The notes beneath the pieces are model-generated. The model did not search any database. It had not been told where the DNA came from and saw only the letters and a list, made by a program, of their open reading frames with translations. This document shows positions 34,118 to 45,206 of a stretch of DNA of 64,000 bases, piece after piece. The first letter of the stretch is position 1; every line of letters starts with the position of its first letter. The stretch is from Abelmoschus esculentus (taxonomy: Eukaryota > Streptophyta > Magnoliopsida > Malvales > Malvaceae): NCBI GenBank assembly GCA_035048815.1, contig JAUCBN010000025.1:10626501-10690500 (forward strand), written 5' to 3'. The position numbers and the translations under genes were made by a program.

Positions 34118-35652
34118 ATGGCCACCTACAAACGTTTTGCCCCAGCCAATGTTGAAAACCGCTTCAACAGGTCTTTCATCGCTCGACAGTTATGGGAGGA
34201 GCAAGGGTTCCAACATTCTGATGAAGAAAATTACGGCATTGAGCACTATTTGTTCGATAGAATCAAGTATCAAGATTGGGAAATCTTCTGCCTACAACCT
34301 GCCCAGGCCAATGCCACCATCGTGCGGGAATTCTATGCGCACGGGCCAAGCAAGGACTCCCTTTTTGTCCACTGTCAAGGCAGGCCTGTCCAGCTTATGC
34401 CGAGACCATCAACCAATTCTACGGCCTCACACCTGACCATGATGTACATGCCGAATTCATGGAGGATATCACTGCCGAGGATTATGAATTGATTAAAGAC
34501 GACCTTTTCTACACGAATACTCATTGGGAAACCGGTGCCCATAGAGGATCGGTAGCACGGCAGAGTATGAAACCCGAGGCCAAGCTGTGGAACACTTTTG
34601 TCAAGAGACGCCTTATTCCAACCTCCCATAACAATACGGTGGATCGGAGAAGATTGGTGCTCATCCAATCAATCATCAACAAAAGGAGCATCAACGTTGG
34701 AGAAATCATCCTACGAGAAATTTATGAATGCGGTAAGAAGGATAGAGGACCATTATATTTCCCTTGTTTAATTACTGGTATTTGCAATGCTGCAGGTGTC
34801 CCTACGGCCGAGACAGACGAATTTATAGCCTATAGGAGAGGGTGGACAAGAGAATTCTGCCACAAAATCATGCAGATCAAATAGGCAAAACCCGTCCAGG
34901 CAACTCCCCAACAGTTCACTGCTAATACTGTTGTCAGGGCCCAGTACACGGTAGACATGCCAGACACTGCCCACACCACTACCGCAGCAGACCCGTACCA
35001 GGAGATACTACAAAGGATGGCAACGATGGATCTTAGGCAACAGAGATACATGGAGTATCAAAGAGGCTTTAACGATACACTTGCCCAAATGATGCTCCAT
35101 GCCTTTCCAGACCAAGGGGCGCAGTTTCCAAAGTTCCCCACCAACATGTTTGTCACAGCTGCACCCTGTACCGAGACTACACCAGCCCCAAGAGGACCAA
35201 GGTCGTTCTTCCACACTGGCCCTCAACCACCATTTCATGCTGCTGGCCCATCTAGGGCAGCAGACTCTGCCGCAGGATCATCTGCCAGTAGAAGACCATC
35301 AAAGAGGAGGGCAGTCTTCAGCACTCCACCGCGATCCCCCATCATCATAGGCAATCTATCAGCAGAGATAGATGCCTATGTAAACCAAATCTCAACTGTT
35401 GTCGGACCTAGTACACATCATGCCAGGGCAGACGCAGCAAATGAAGGTGGAACGGACATCATGATCACCGAGGAGATTGTCGACGAGGAAGAAGGTGAAG
35501 AAGTGGATGCTCCAATGCAATGGACACCACCAACAAGAGTCCAACCGCCCTGGCAAGCAAAAACTCACCCATCGCCCTCACCAAAGACGAAGCAATCAGC
35601 AGCACGTCCTCGACAAAAAATTGTTACAAGCAGCTCTTTGGAGTCACTTTAA
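34118..35652 (+). pseudogene. Element B ORF2 (PTPD-like protein)
   Basis: Starts MATYKRFAPANVENRFNRSF. A frameshift near 34394 and a TAG at about 34882 break it; the second block is in frame to the end at 35650-35652. The conserved core WNTFVKRRLIPTSHNNTVD, LVLIQSIINKRSINVGEII and GPLYFPCLITGIC is the plant PTPD pattern. Then come a Gln/Met-rich stretch (DLRQQRYMEYQRGFN), a Pro-rich region, SASRRPSKRRAVFSTPP, an acidic patch and a basic tail. I see no signal peptide or membrane segment. Confidence 0.85.
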
Positions 35653-36290
35653 ATTTTTTCTATTTATATGCTGCTTATTTCTTTATATGTTGTTTCTTAC
35701 TTTTCATATTTTTTGTTGCCCACTATTTTCTTCTGATATAAAGCATTGAGGACAATGCTTGGTTCGAGTTTGGGGGTGTAGAGCCTCTGCCGAAACAATC
35801 TACTGCCGAGGCCTTGCGAAGAAAAGGGAGTATTTAAGTGAAATTTTTTTAAAATTTTTATTCTGATCGCTTTACTTGAATCAATTGCCCATACTTTTGC
35901 ACTGCCCATCATCAATATTGCCTTAGTTATTCTTTAAGTCTATAGAAATCTTTCTCCTTACCATGGTTAGGTCTTGTTAAGAAGGTTTAACCTTAGGATA
36001 CTTAAGGATAAAAACTTAGAAGTTTAATATAAGATAAATTTAAAAAAAAAACACTTTTGGGACTTGTTGGATTATAGGAATTCTTTTAATGAACTTAGGT
36101 GATAAAGACTTAAATTTTTGGACAAGTGACTAGAGGTGCCTATCACAGGCTCTAGGAATTACTCTTCTTCATGCTAGAGGTGCCCGAAATTGGCTCTAGT
36201 ATGCTAAAAAGAATATCAAAAGAAAGAAGGAATTAGTGATGAGAAAAGCACAATCCTTGAAGTGCCCGAAATTGGCTCAAGAATTGGTGG
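35653..36290 (+). other. Element B 3' untranslated region, first part
   Basis: A hairpin-plus-polypurine module (AAGCATTG-AGGA-CAATGCTT, 35741-35760, then TTTGGGGGTG) is followed by three hairpins at 36130-36155, 36174-36199 and 36256-36281. The third has one G to A change in its stem (CTTGAA/CTCAAG). LTR K interrupts the region at TTTAG (36291-36295). Confidence 0.75.
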
Positions 36291-36295
36291 TTTAG

Positions 36296-39200
36296 TGTAA
36301 TACCCTAAACATAGCCTAGTAGTTAAGGACTAAATAAATTAAATTAGAGCTTAATAAAATTCAAAACTTAAGGACTAAATTGAATGAAATTGAAAATTAG
36401 AGGCCAAATTGAAAAAGGACCAAAAAGTGAAAATTCAAGAAAAGGGTGATTGCATGTAATAAAATGGGAAATGATGGCCTTGGACACATGTCAAGACCTC
36501 CTTTGACCAGCCACCCTTGTCCCATGTGATTAAAATTTATGTTTGATTTAAAATAATTAGGAAAAGTAAGAAAAAAAGATGACAATTACCTTAAGTTAGT
36601 GGGAGAGAGAAGATCACCACTATTCACCCTTCTTCTTTCTTTGGTTTGGCCGGCCATGAAGCTTCCTAGAGAGAAAAAAAAATTCTCTCATCTTGCATGT
36701 GAGATTTTAAGAGGGATTTTGAAGGATTGAAGCTAGATTCTTGAGTTAGGAAGGTTCCTAAGCAAGGTAAGGTATTTTTTCTTCTTGAAAACTTGGTTAA
36801 AATTGAAGTTAGATGTTGTTAGCTTGAATTCCATGGCTGAAAATTTAGTATGTTGCTTATAGTTAGTTTATTTTTAAGTTAGAACTTGAATGGAGGTTGC
36901 TGGAAATTGGTATTGTTGTGATTGGTTGAGACTTTGAGCTTGAGGATTTAATTGCATGAAATTGAAAGTTGTAGGGAATGTTTTGTGGTTAAATTTATGA
37001 AGGATTTTGATGTTAGGATGCTTAAAATGGTCTTATGTAGACTGATTTGAAGTTGAATGAAGCATGAGAAAGTTTGGTAGTGAATTAAGTGCTAAATGTA
37101 TTGTTTGGACTGTTTTGCTAGAATTGAGAAATTGATGGACTTAATTGTTATTGTTGAATCTGGAAATTTAATGTTGAATTCATAGGATAATGTTTTAAGA
37201 GTGTGGAAATTAAATTATAGGTGCTTTGGTTGAAAAGATGAAGGAAAGAAAGTGATAGGAATTGGTAATGTGCTTTGGACTAGTTTATAGGTGACATTTT
37301 GGTAGCTTCATAAAATGAGCTGATAACTTTGTTGAATTGCATAATTAAAAATGGTTGCATAGGTAAAATGTGCTTGAAATTGAGTCTACTAAAGTTTACA
37401 AGTATTGGATGAGTTGAATTGGTGATAAGGTTGATGAATTTTGAGCTAGAATTGATATAGGTGAAATCTGTCCAGAATAGGCCTGTTCTGGACAGTCACC
37501 TTGAAAAATTCCCTAGAATAATGTACAAGGAATTTAGGGCTGGAAATGAGAAGTCTATAACTTGGATGAGTCTACTTTAATTAGAGAAAAAACCTCACCT
37601 CGTTTGCCCTTGTAAATTAGGAGATATAAGAGAAACAAAAAGATTGGTCCAGACTGTCCCGAAACAGCATTGCCTTGTCTTTAATCGAAAACTGGTACTA
37701 ATGGGTTCGTAGGAAAAATTCAAGCTTTATATGGTTTAGAAGATGGCTTCATTAGCTTTGAAACGAGGTAAAGTGGGCAAATTTTGGACATGTGGATCAA
37801 AAGATAAAAATAGTTTAGTGAGCATTGCACAATCTGTCCTGGGATGTAACCTTACTGTTTTGGTTATTTTGGAGTTGGTAATTATGAAATGTGTGAATTG
37901 AATGTATTTTGATGATGTGTATGTGCTTTTGTGTGTTTTAGAGGCTTCTAAAGAAGTGGATAGTGAGGAGGAGCTGAGGCAAGAGCTTGCCAAAAGAAGA
38001 AACAAGGGGCCAATCATCCATAATCCTTAGAAGTTTTGCTTGGATTGTTTGTGAGTGTAACTTTCTTTGGGGTTGGGACTAGGTCCTAACCCAATTCTGA
38101 TTTTTAGTGTTTATGATTAAACCGGTATGAAATATGACTTAACATAAACTTGGCTAATCTTTAAGGGAAGAGTGAAATGTTATGAGAACTTGTTTGTTTG
38201 CCATGTTATTTGTTAGCATGTTGAATGTATATGAATTGCTTGTTAAGTATTTGTTTTGGTTTGATCATACCCATGCATTGCATATGCCGAGGTATGAATG
38301 GCATGCTTAAGCTTGGGATGCAAGGTATGTGTACATGCATATGTTCCATGCATTTAAAGTTTTGATTTTGCTTGTGCTTGGAATGTATATTGGATTGTAT
38401 ATGTAATGATATGGATTGTTGGATTGATATGCCATGAAATGAAATGAAAATGAATTCATGTGAGCCTAGGCACGTTGGCCTAAGAGGCTCGGTCTATGAG
38501 GACCATATTGATGAAAATGACATTGAATATTGGATTGATATGCTTAAAATGATAATCGACAACCTTGGTAGCTAGTTAGTTAGATAGGAAGGCATGCCTT
38601 AGAATCTAAGAGCTCATTGTATCGGGTAGGACTTCGGTCCGGGGCAATTGACCCTTATTGGCGACAGACGGAGGGTACGTTTTGGGTCATTGGCGATAGT
38701 AGGAGGGTTTGACCAGCACTATAGGTGCATATTGTGGCGACAGTTGGTTGGAGATTCGATTATCTTCTAGATAAATACCAAGGTGGTTGTAATGATTTTA
38801 ATTAACTTGAATTAAATTGCACTATAATTGTTAGTTAAATGCAAGCATGATTACTTGTTATGAAAATGTACTTGTTATCGGCATACTACTTATCGGATTG
38901 TCATATATCAAACATTGGATTGTTACATGCATTTGGATTGTCATATAGTGAACATTAAATCGATACATGTAATCGGATTGTCACATGTTGAACCTTGAAT
39001 TGGATTGTTATACATTGAATTGGTATGTGTACTTGACTTGGTATATGTAAACTTATTGGACTGATATATGCTCGATTGAATTTGGTATATGTGTACTTGA
39101 ATTTGGTATGTTATGGTATATGTGAACTTAACATGGCATATGATACATGTTTGGATTGTCTTGGATTGTTTTGATTTTCCGTTACCTCACTAAGTACCTT

Positions 39201-39777
39201 ATGTACTTACCCTCGCTCCCTTCGCTCTTCCCAACATTTCAGGTTGAACGATTATTAGCTCGGTCTCGGTTTTCCGTCGTTCGGATCAGCAGCAGCACAA
39301 GCCAAGTATGCTTTTTTTTTTGAAATCTCCTAGCGGTGGCTAGTCTTGTTTAGTTAGACCATGCATTTTGATTACTTCAGACGGTTTGTATATAGTGAAT
39401 CACATTTTGGTAGCTTCGGGCTTAGATTTGTATAACTTAAGAATGATGACATATTTGATACGTTTAATATGTATGTATATTTGTAATGGATCGCATGTTA
39501 TGGAATGGAATGGAACGAACTATTGATATTGTTATATGGAATGGATAAATGAATTATCGAACTATTGAATGAACAATAGGTTTCGGGAATATTTAGTAAT
39601 GAATATAAGTTGCTAAGTGGTTTAAAGGCCTAGTAATAGGAAAAAGTTTTAAATTACCCCTAAAATCGGTACTTTCGGGTTAAGTTAAGTTGGTAAACCA
39701 TTGTTCGGGCCGGGTCATCGGAGTGCTCAAGGATCGGTGATGCCCCTTTCCTACCGACCCGGGGTGGGGGTGTTACA
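36296..39777 (+). mobile_element. Solo LTR K, 3.48 kb
   Basis: Starts TGTAATACCC and ends GGGTGTTACA with a perfect TSD TTTAG (36291-36295, 39778-39782); removing it restores the B sequence as read in A. I see no internal direct terminal repeat, primer site, polypurine tract or retroviral frame, so a solo LTR is the simplest reading. The end (a 'CTTACCCTCGCTCCC' segment, then CAGGTTGAACG) is in the style of chromovirus (Tekay/Del) LTRs; that assignment is inference. Confidence 0.8.
38870..39175 (+). repeat. Diverged short tandem repeats in LTR K
   Basis: Repeated, diverged units built on TTGGATTGTCATAT, GAACATT and TGGTATATGT alternate over about 300 bases. Unit length varies, so this is a decayed minisatellite rather than a regular array. 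Confidence 0.55.
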
Positions 39778-39782
39778 TTTAG

Positions 39783-40061
39783 AAAAGAAGAGAAAACTTA
39801 ACCAAAATCTACTTGTCTTGAACTTAGAGTTTATCTAAGAAAGCCTTTAATAAAACTTGTCCACAAAAACCCACACACTCACTAAATCTTATAGTTTGCT
39901 TCTAGGTAAAACCTTGGGTATCCGAAAGGTTAAGTCTAAAAAAAATAGGCATAGTTATGGTAGGGAGAATAGATGGAAACATAAGACCAAGAGAGAATAG
40001 AGTTTGGCAAATTGATGGTTTGCATTACTTGAGGACAAGCAATAGTTCAAGTTTGGGGGTG
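39783..40061 (+). other. Element B 3' untranslated region, second part, and polypurine tract
   Basis: Continues the B sequence after LTR K to the hairpin (ATTACTTG-AGGA-CAAGCAAT, one mismatch, 40024-40043) and polypurine tract before the LTR start at 40062. Confidence 0.8.
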
Positions 40062-40748
40062 TGATAAGTGCTCAACTCACTATCACTTTTTACACGTTTT
40101 ATGGGCATTAATCACCAAATCTACACCTACTTGGACCAATGCATATACTTAATGTGATATATTTAGAAGTTATGCTTATAAAGATGACAATTACAAAAAA
40201 GGCAAGTTTTACTGCATTTTTACATCTGTGCAGGATAAACTATTGCCGCGGCAGCCACATGGCCGAGGCAGGACCTGATGCCAAGGCAGCAGCAGAAAGA
40301 CAGGAAGCGATATTATAGGCGATTCGAAAACAAAAATACATGGGACGTTTCTGGACATGCAGCACATGGATCGGAGTTGGTTAGCACGAGGAAAAGCCCA
40401 AGACAAGGCCACGCGGGAAAGCTTTTTATTTGGAATAAACTTGGAAATATTTTATTTATGTACATGACTTGTTCCCTACTCCAGGTTGTATTCTACTTAG
40501 GAACGGTTTGCCCTAGGCCAAGCCTATATAAGACCTAGCCATCCAAGGGAATAAGGGAGGCGATTTTTAGAGATTTCACCCTAAGACTCATTGTTTTCTT
40601 TCTCTCAAATTATGTTCTAAGTTTTCTTAGGGTTTAGGTGAAGATTGTCGAGTACTTGTGAGAGGAGATTGTTCTTTGTTTTCAATGCAATAAATATATC
40701 AAGGTTTGCTTATCCTTTGCCATTCTTTGTTCTTGCATTCAAGCTCGG
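40062..40748 (+). repeat. Element B 3' LTR, segment 1
   Basis: Begins TGATAAGTGCTCAACTCAC. It stops at CTCGG (40744-40748), where C inserted, and resumes at 48997. Confidence 0.95.
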
Positions 40749-42078
40749 TGATAAGTGCTCATCACACTATCACTTTATACTCCTTTTATCGGCATTTATC
40801 ACCAAATATTCACCCACTTGAACCAATGCATGTGCTTAATGTGATATATTTAGAAGTTATACTTAAATAGATAATATTTATAGAAAAAGGCACGTTTTAC
40901 TGCGTTTTCATATCTGTGCAGGAGAACCAGTGTCGCGGTAGGGACATGGCCGAGGCAGGACCTGATGCCGAGGCAGCAGCAGGAAGACAGGAAGCAAAGT
41001 GATAGGCGATGGAAAGACAAAAATCCAAGGAACGTGTCTGGGCTTGAAGCCCATGATTCGGAGCTGGCTAAACAAGGAAAAGCCCAAAAGAAGACCACGC
41101 GGGAAAGCCCCCTTAGCCGAATTCAAACTTGGAAATATATTATTATTATGTACTTGACTTGTTCCCTACTCCAAGTTGTATTCTACTTAGGAAAGGTTTG
41201 CCCTAAGTCTAGCCTATATAAAGACCTAGCCACCCAATGTATCATATATCGAAATACCTAGGGAGAGCCGACTTTTACTCTTGTTTCTTTCCTCTCCATC
41301 ATGTTCTAAAACCTTCATAGGGTTTAGGTGAAGGTTGTGGAGTATTTGTGAGAGGAGATTGTAATTTGTCTTTTATTCAATGCAATAAAGATTATCAAGG
41401 TTTGCTTATCCTTTGTTATTCCTTGTTCTTACATTCAAGCCCGGGAGAGAAGTTTGTGAGTAATCCATTTATCTAAGCTCGGGAGAGTTAGATTCACGAA
41501 AGGGGTAAGTACGGTGTTTCAATTGCGAAATACTAACTCGGCCTAGGGATAGGTTAAGAGTTTCAGCGGCTAAAAGAAGTGTGAGATTGGTTGGTGAGTA
41601 TAATTGGTTCACGCCGGGAGGTATCATCAAGGACTAGTCACCAACAGCACTCTGACTTAGGGATAAGAGGAGTCATTCAAGGACACTTTGCCGAACTTTT
41701 GTAAAGTCTGCCCACGAGCAAGGGATTGCCGCGGCAGACAGCGTTATCGCTGCCCAGGTAGTAAACTGCAGTGCTGCCGAGGCAGAGATATGCAATTGCA
41801 TTGGATAAAGACAAGTCAATCAAGTTCACAATACAATACAACTGGATCCTGGCCCATCTCTCTTTCTAATATTTCGACTCTTTGTTTTTATTCAATTATT
41901 TTAGTTTAAATAAATCACATCAATTCACTTGTGCTTTTATCTTTCCACAGAGCAAGGAGATAAAGGAAGCATATTAAGTATACCAGTCCCTGAGGAGACG
42001 ATAACTCGATAACATACTTATCACTTATTACTTGCGATGTGTCCGCTTGCACTAAACGCGCAATTTTGACACACGACA
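40749..42078 (+). repeat. Element C 5' LTR
   Basis: 1330 bp; begins TGATAAGTGCTC and ends GACACACGACA. TATA box TATATAAAG at 41215-41223. Confidence 0.95.
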
Positions 42079-42084
42079 AGTTTT

Positions 42085-42102
42085 TGGCGTCGTTGTCGGG
42101 GA
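42085..42102 (+). other. Element C primer-binding site
   Basis: TGGCGTCGTTGTCGGGGA: the tRNA-Asp complement with two C to T changes, six bases after the LTR. Confidence 0.85.
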
Positions 42103-42183
42103 CTGGCAACTAAATTTTGTTTTCCTTGTTTTCTTGTTTCTTGTTTCTTTTTATTTTTATTTTACTTTTGTTTTTCTTGGTGT

Positions 42184-44727
42184 ATGACCAGGGCCAATCC
42201 AACCAACCCCTTATACGAGTTAGATCCTGAGATTGAAAGAACAAGGTTAAGGTTGAGGAGAGAGATCCGAGGAGTCATGGCAGATCACCCGGCAGGACAA
42301 AACTTACCTGCCGGCAATGAAGGTCTTCCGCCGCCACCTGGGCCGCGACAGCTGACTGTCAGAGATTTCTTGGAGGAGGACTTAAATGGACTAAACCCAG
42401 GAGTCGTTACACCCGAGATTGAAGCAGACCATTTTGAACTTAAACCTGTTATGTTCTACATGTTAAATACAATTGGACAATTTGGTGGGTCTGCAACTGA
42501 AGACGCAAGGCAGCACCTCAAATCCTTCATGGAAATCTGCAATTCTTTCAAAATCCAAGGAGTCCATGAAGATGTCTTGCGGTTAAAGCTATTCCCCTAT
42601 TCACTGAGGGATAGGGCGAAAGCTTGGTTGAATAGCATTCCAGCGGGATCTATTGGATCCTGGAGTGAACTTTGCCGTGATTTCATTACTCGCTTTAATC
42701 CTACTAATCTATATGATAGAATTCGTAATGAAATTACTTCTTTCCGACAGGCTGAAGACAAACTAATGTACGAGGCATGGGAACGCTACAGAGAGCTATT
42801 GCACAAGTGTTCGCTGCATGGATTTCCCTTATGGACACAAGTGACAATGTTTTACAACGCCACAAATGCCCCGAGAAGGATGATGTTAGATGCCTCGGTA
42901 AACGGCACACTCCTGGACAAGGCACCCGAGGAAGCTATTGAAATTTTGAATAAACTCGCAAGGAATGACTACCAGTTTCCCACATCTAGGCGAGGAGGAG
43001 TAAGACGCCAAGCCACGGTAAACGAATTAGATTCATCAAGTTCAGTGGCTGCACAATTGGCCTCTCTTACCAAGATGGTGCAAAACCTACAATTACAAAA
43101 CAATACCCGTGAGGTCAAGGTAATTGATTTATGTTGTGATTTATGTGGAGGTAACCACATTTCTGTTGATTGCATGAATCAAGAAACCGGTATGTATGTT
43201 GGGAACTACAACCGTAACAATGTGATGTCCAACACATACAACCCCTCATGGAAGAGGCATCCAAATTTATCATGGAGCAACCCAAATAATGCCTTAAACC
43301 CAATCACCCAACCACCGAGATTTCAGCAGCCAATGCCGCAGCAGCAAGTCCAACAACCGATGCCGCAGCAGCAGATACAGCAGCAACCGGTCAATTCATT
43401 GGAAAACATGCTAAAGGCCTTCATGATGAAAACCGAGTCATACATGGCGGAAAACAGTAATTTCATCAAGAGGATCGACGCCTTCATGAATAGGACTGAG
43501 ATGAGGCTACAAAATCAAGAAGCGGCCATAAAAACCCTAGAAACTCAGGTTGGGCAGTTTGCTCAATGTATAAACACTAGACCACAAGGAGGCCTACCTA
43601 GCAATACTAAGGTTGCTAAGGTACTAAGCCATGAACAGTGCAAGGCAATCACTACCAGGAGTGGTCTACAGTTGAAAGAGAAGATCCCAGAGAACCGAAC
43701 CCAACCGGCGGATCAATCAAGAGAAGAGGCTGAGCAAACCGAGACTGACAACACTGCCCCGACAGCAAGCACTGCAGCGCCTGAGCAGTCGGCCGAGGCA
43801 GCAAAAATTACAGTGGTGCCAGGTATATGATTCAAAACTAAAGAAACCCTGGACGAGATGAGACCACCACCACCTTTCCCGCAAAGGTTGAAAAAACAAA
43901 AACAGGATCAACAGTTCAAGAAGTTCCTCGATATTTTGAAGCAAGTCCACATCAACATACCATTCGTTGAGGCCATTGAACAAATACCCAACTATGCCAA
44001 GTTCTTAAAAGATATGGTATCAAAGAGAAGACGAATAGGTGAGTTTGAGACAGTGGCTGCCACCGAGGGATGCATGGCAATGCTGCATAACCGCATGCCA
44101 CCAAAGTTAAAAGATCTTGGTTGCTTCACTATACCTTGTGCGATAGGAAAGAATTATGAAGGAAAGGCCCTATGCGATCTTGGAGCAAGTATAAACCTCA
44201 TGCCTAAATCAGTTTTCCAAAAGCTTGGAATTGGAAGGCCGAAGCCTACAACAGTAATGCTCCAACTCACGGATAGATCCTATGTGCAACCTGAAGGCAA
44301 AATTGAGGACATACTGGTAAGAGTTGACAAGTTTATTTTTCCTGCCGACTTCCTTGTCCTTGATTGTGAAGCAGATGACAACGCACTGATTATCCTTGGG
44401 AGACCCTTCCTAGCAACTGGACGTACATTGATTGACGTGGAAAAAGGAGAGTTGACTATGCGAGTCAATGACCAACAAGTCAAACTCAATGCATTCCACA
44501 ACTTAAAAAGGTATAACGATCCAGAGGAATGTAAGGCCATCCACATAATAGACAATAAGATATCCTGCCTGGGCAGTCTGCTCGGCAGGATATTCGGCAA
44601 GAAAATCAAGCCCAAGACGGATGGACAGACAACACTAAGGAGCGGCCCACAACCGATACATAATTTGGGCCTAAGGGAGAAAATAAATTTGGGAGATGCA
44701 TTTGCATGCTCTCCACCAGTAACCTAA
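42184..44727 (+). pseudogene. Element C gag-protease, one premature stop, fused to pol tail
   Basis: A single frame of 847 codons from MTRANPTNPLYELDPEIERT, interrupted only by TGA at 43828-43830 (codon 549), probably CGA to TGA. Domains: gag core (about residues 70-230), zinc knuckle CDLCGGNHISVDC (about 318-330), a Gln/Pro/Met-rich run (about 380-402), the TTRSGLQLKEKI segment, then retropepsin with DLGASINLMPKSVF (about 664) and ILGRPFLATGRTLIDVEKG (about 737). After the protease a linker of about 80 residues leads to KINLGDAFACSPPVT and stop, the ending of integrase in A. Losing RT-RNaseH-IN without a frame break, as in B, suggests this shortened gene was itself propagated. Confidence 0.93.
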
Positions 44728-44924
44728 CCTCTCCCTTTTTCTTTTCTTTATTATATTAGGGTTAGTAGTTTATTTTTATTTTTTCTAATTATTTTCGTTT
44801 TAAGTATTTTTCTTTTGTGTGTTTAATTTTTTTTCAGGAATAAAAAAATAAAGATAAGGGGAAAATAGTTCACAGCAGTAACTCTACCGAGGCAATACAA
44901 CAGTGTCAGAGCCGCAGCAGTCCC
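44728..44924 (+). other. Element C spacer after gag-pro
   Basis: Very T-rich, then GGAATAAAAAAATAAAG and a purine-rich part; no coding frame. Confidence 0.5.
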
Positions 44925-45052
44925 AACGGGCAGAAAAGTGTAACGGCTAGTCTGCCGAGATTCCTGCCGCGGCAGAAAAGGAAACGGCAGAAGAAGGAAA
45001 CGGTTACAACGGCTAGTGATCTCAACGGTCACAAGGCCGAGGCCTATATAAG
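44925..45052 (+). promoter_or_regulatory. Candidate internal promoter for ORF2 of C
   Basis: Six AACGG motifs on one strand within 104 bases (44925, 44942, 44983, 44999, 45008, 45024), then TATATAAG at 45045-45052 in the context GAGGCCTATATAAG. The ATG of ORF2 is about 155 bases downstream of the TATA box, after a CT-rich leader like that behind the LTR promoter. AACGG is the core of the MSA element bound by three-repeat MYB factors. A CTGCCGCGGCAG palindrome lies inside the cluster (44964-44975). Confidence 0.65.
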
Positions 45053-45206
45053 AAACTCCTTCCTCTTGAACTATTCACTCTTACTTTCTTGCTTTCTTTA
45101 GTATTCTTAACAATCACTCTCTCAATTACTCTCTGCCTACTAATCCCTGTTAAATCTCCAGATTCTCTTCAAGAAAACCTCCAAGAACTCAATTTTCTCT
45201 TTCTTG

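Noticed and set aside
34118..35652. ORF2 as a retroviral envelope gene
   Set aside because: No signal peptide, no membrane helix and no cleavage site are visible.
38870..39175. A CRISPR-like or regular satellite array in LTR K
   Set aside because: Unit length and sequence vary too much, there are no regular spacers, and the host is a plant.
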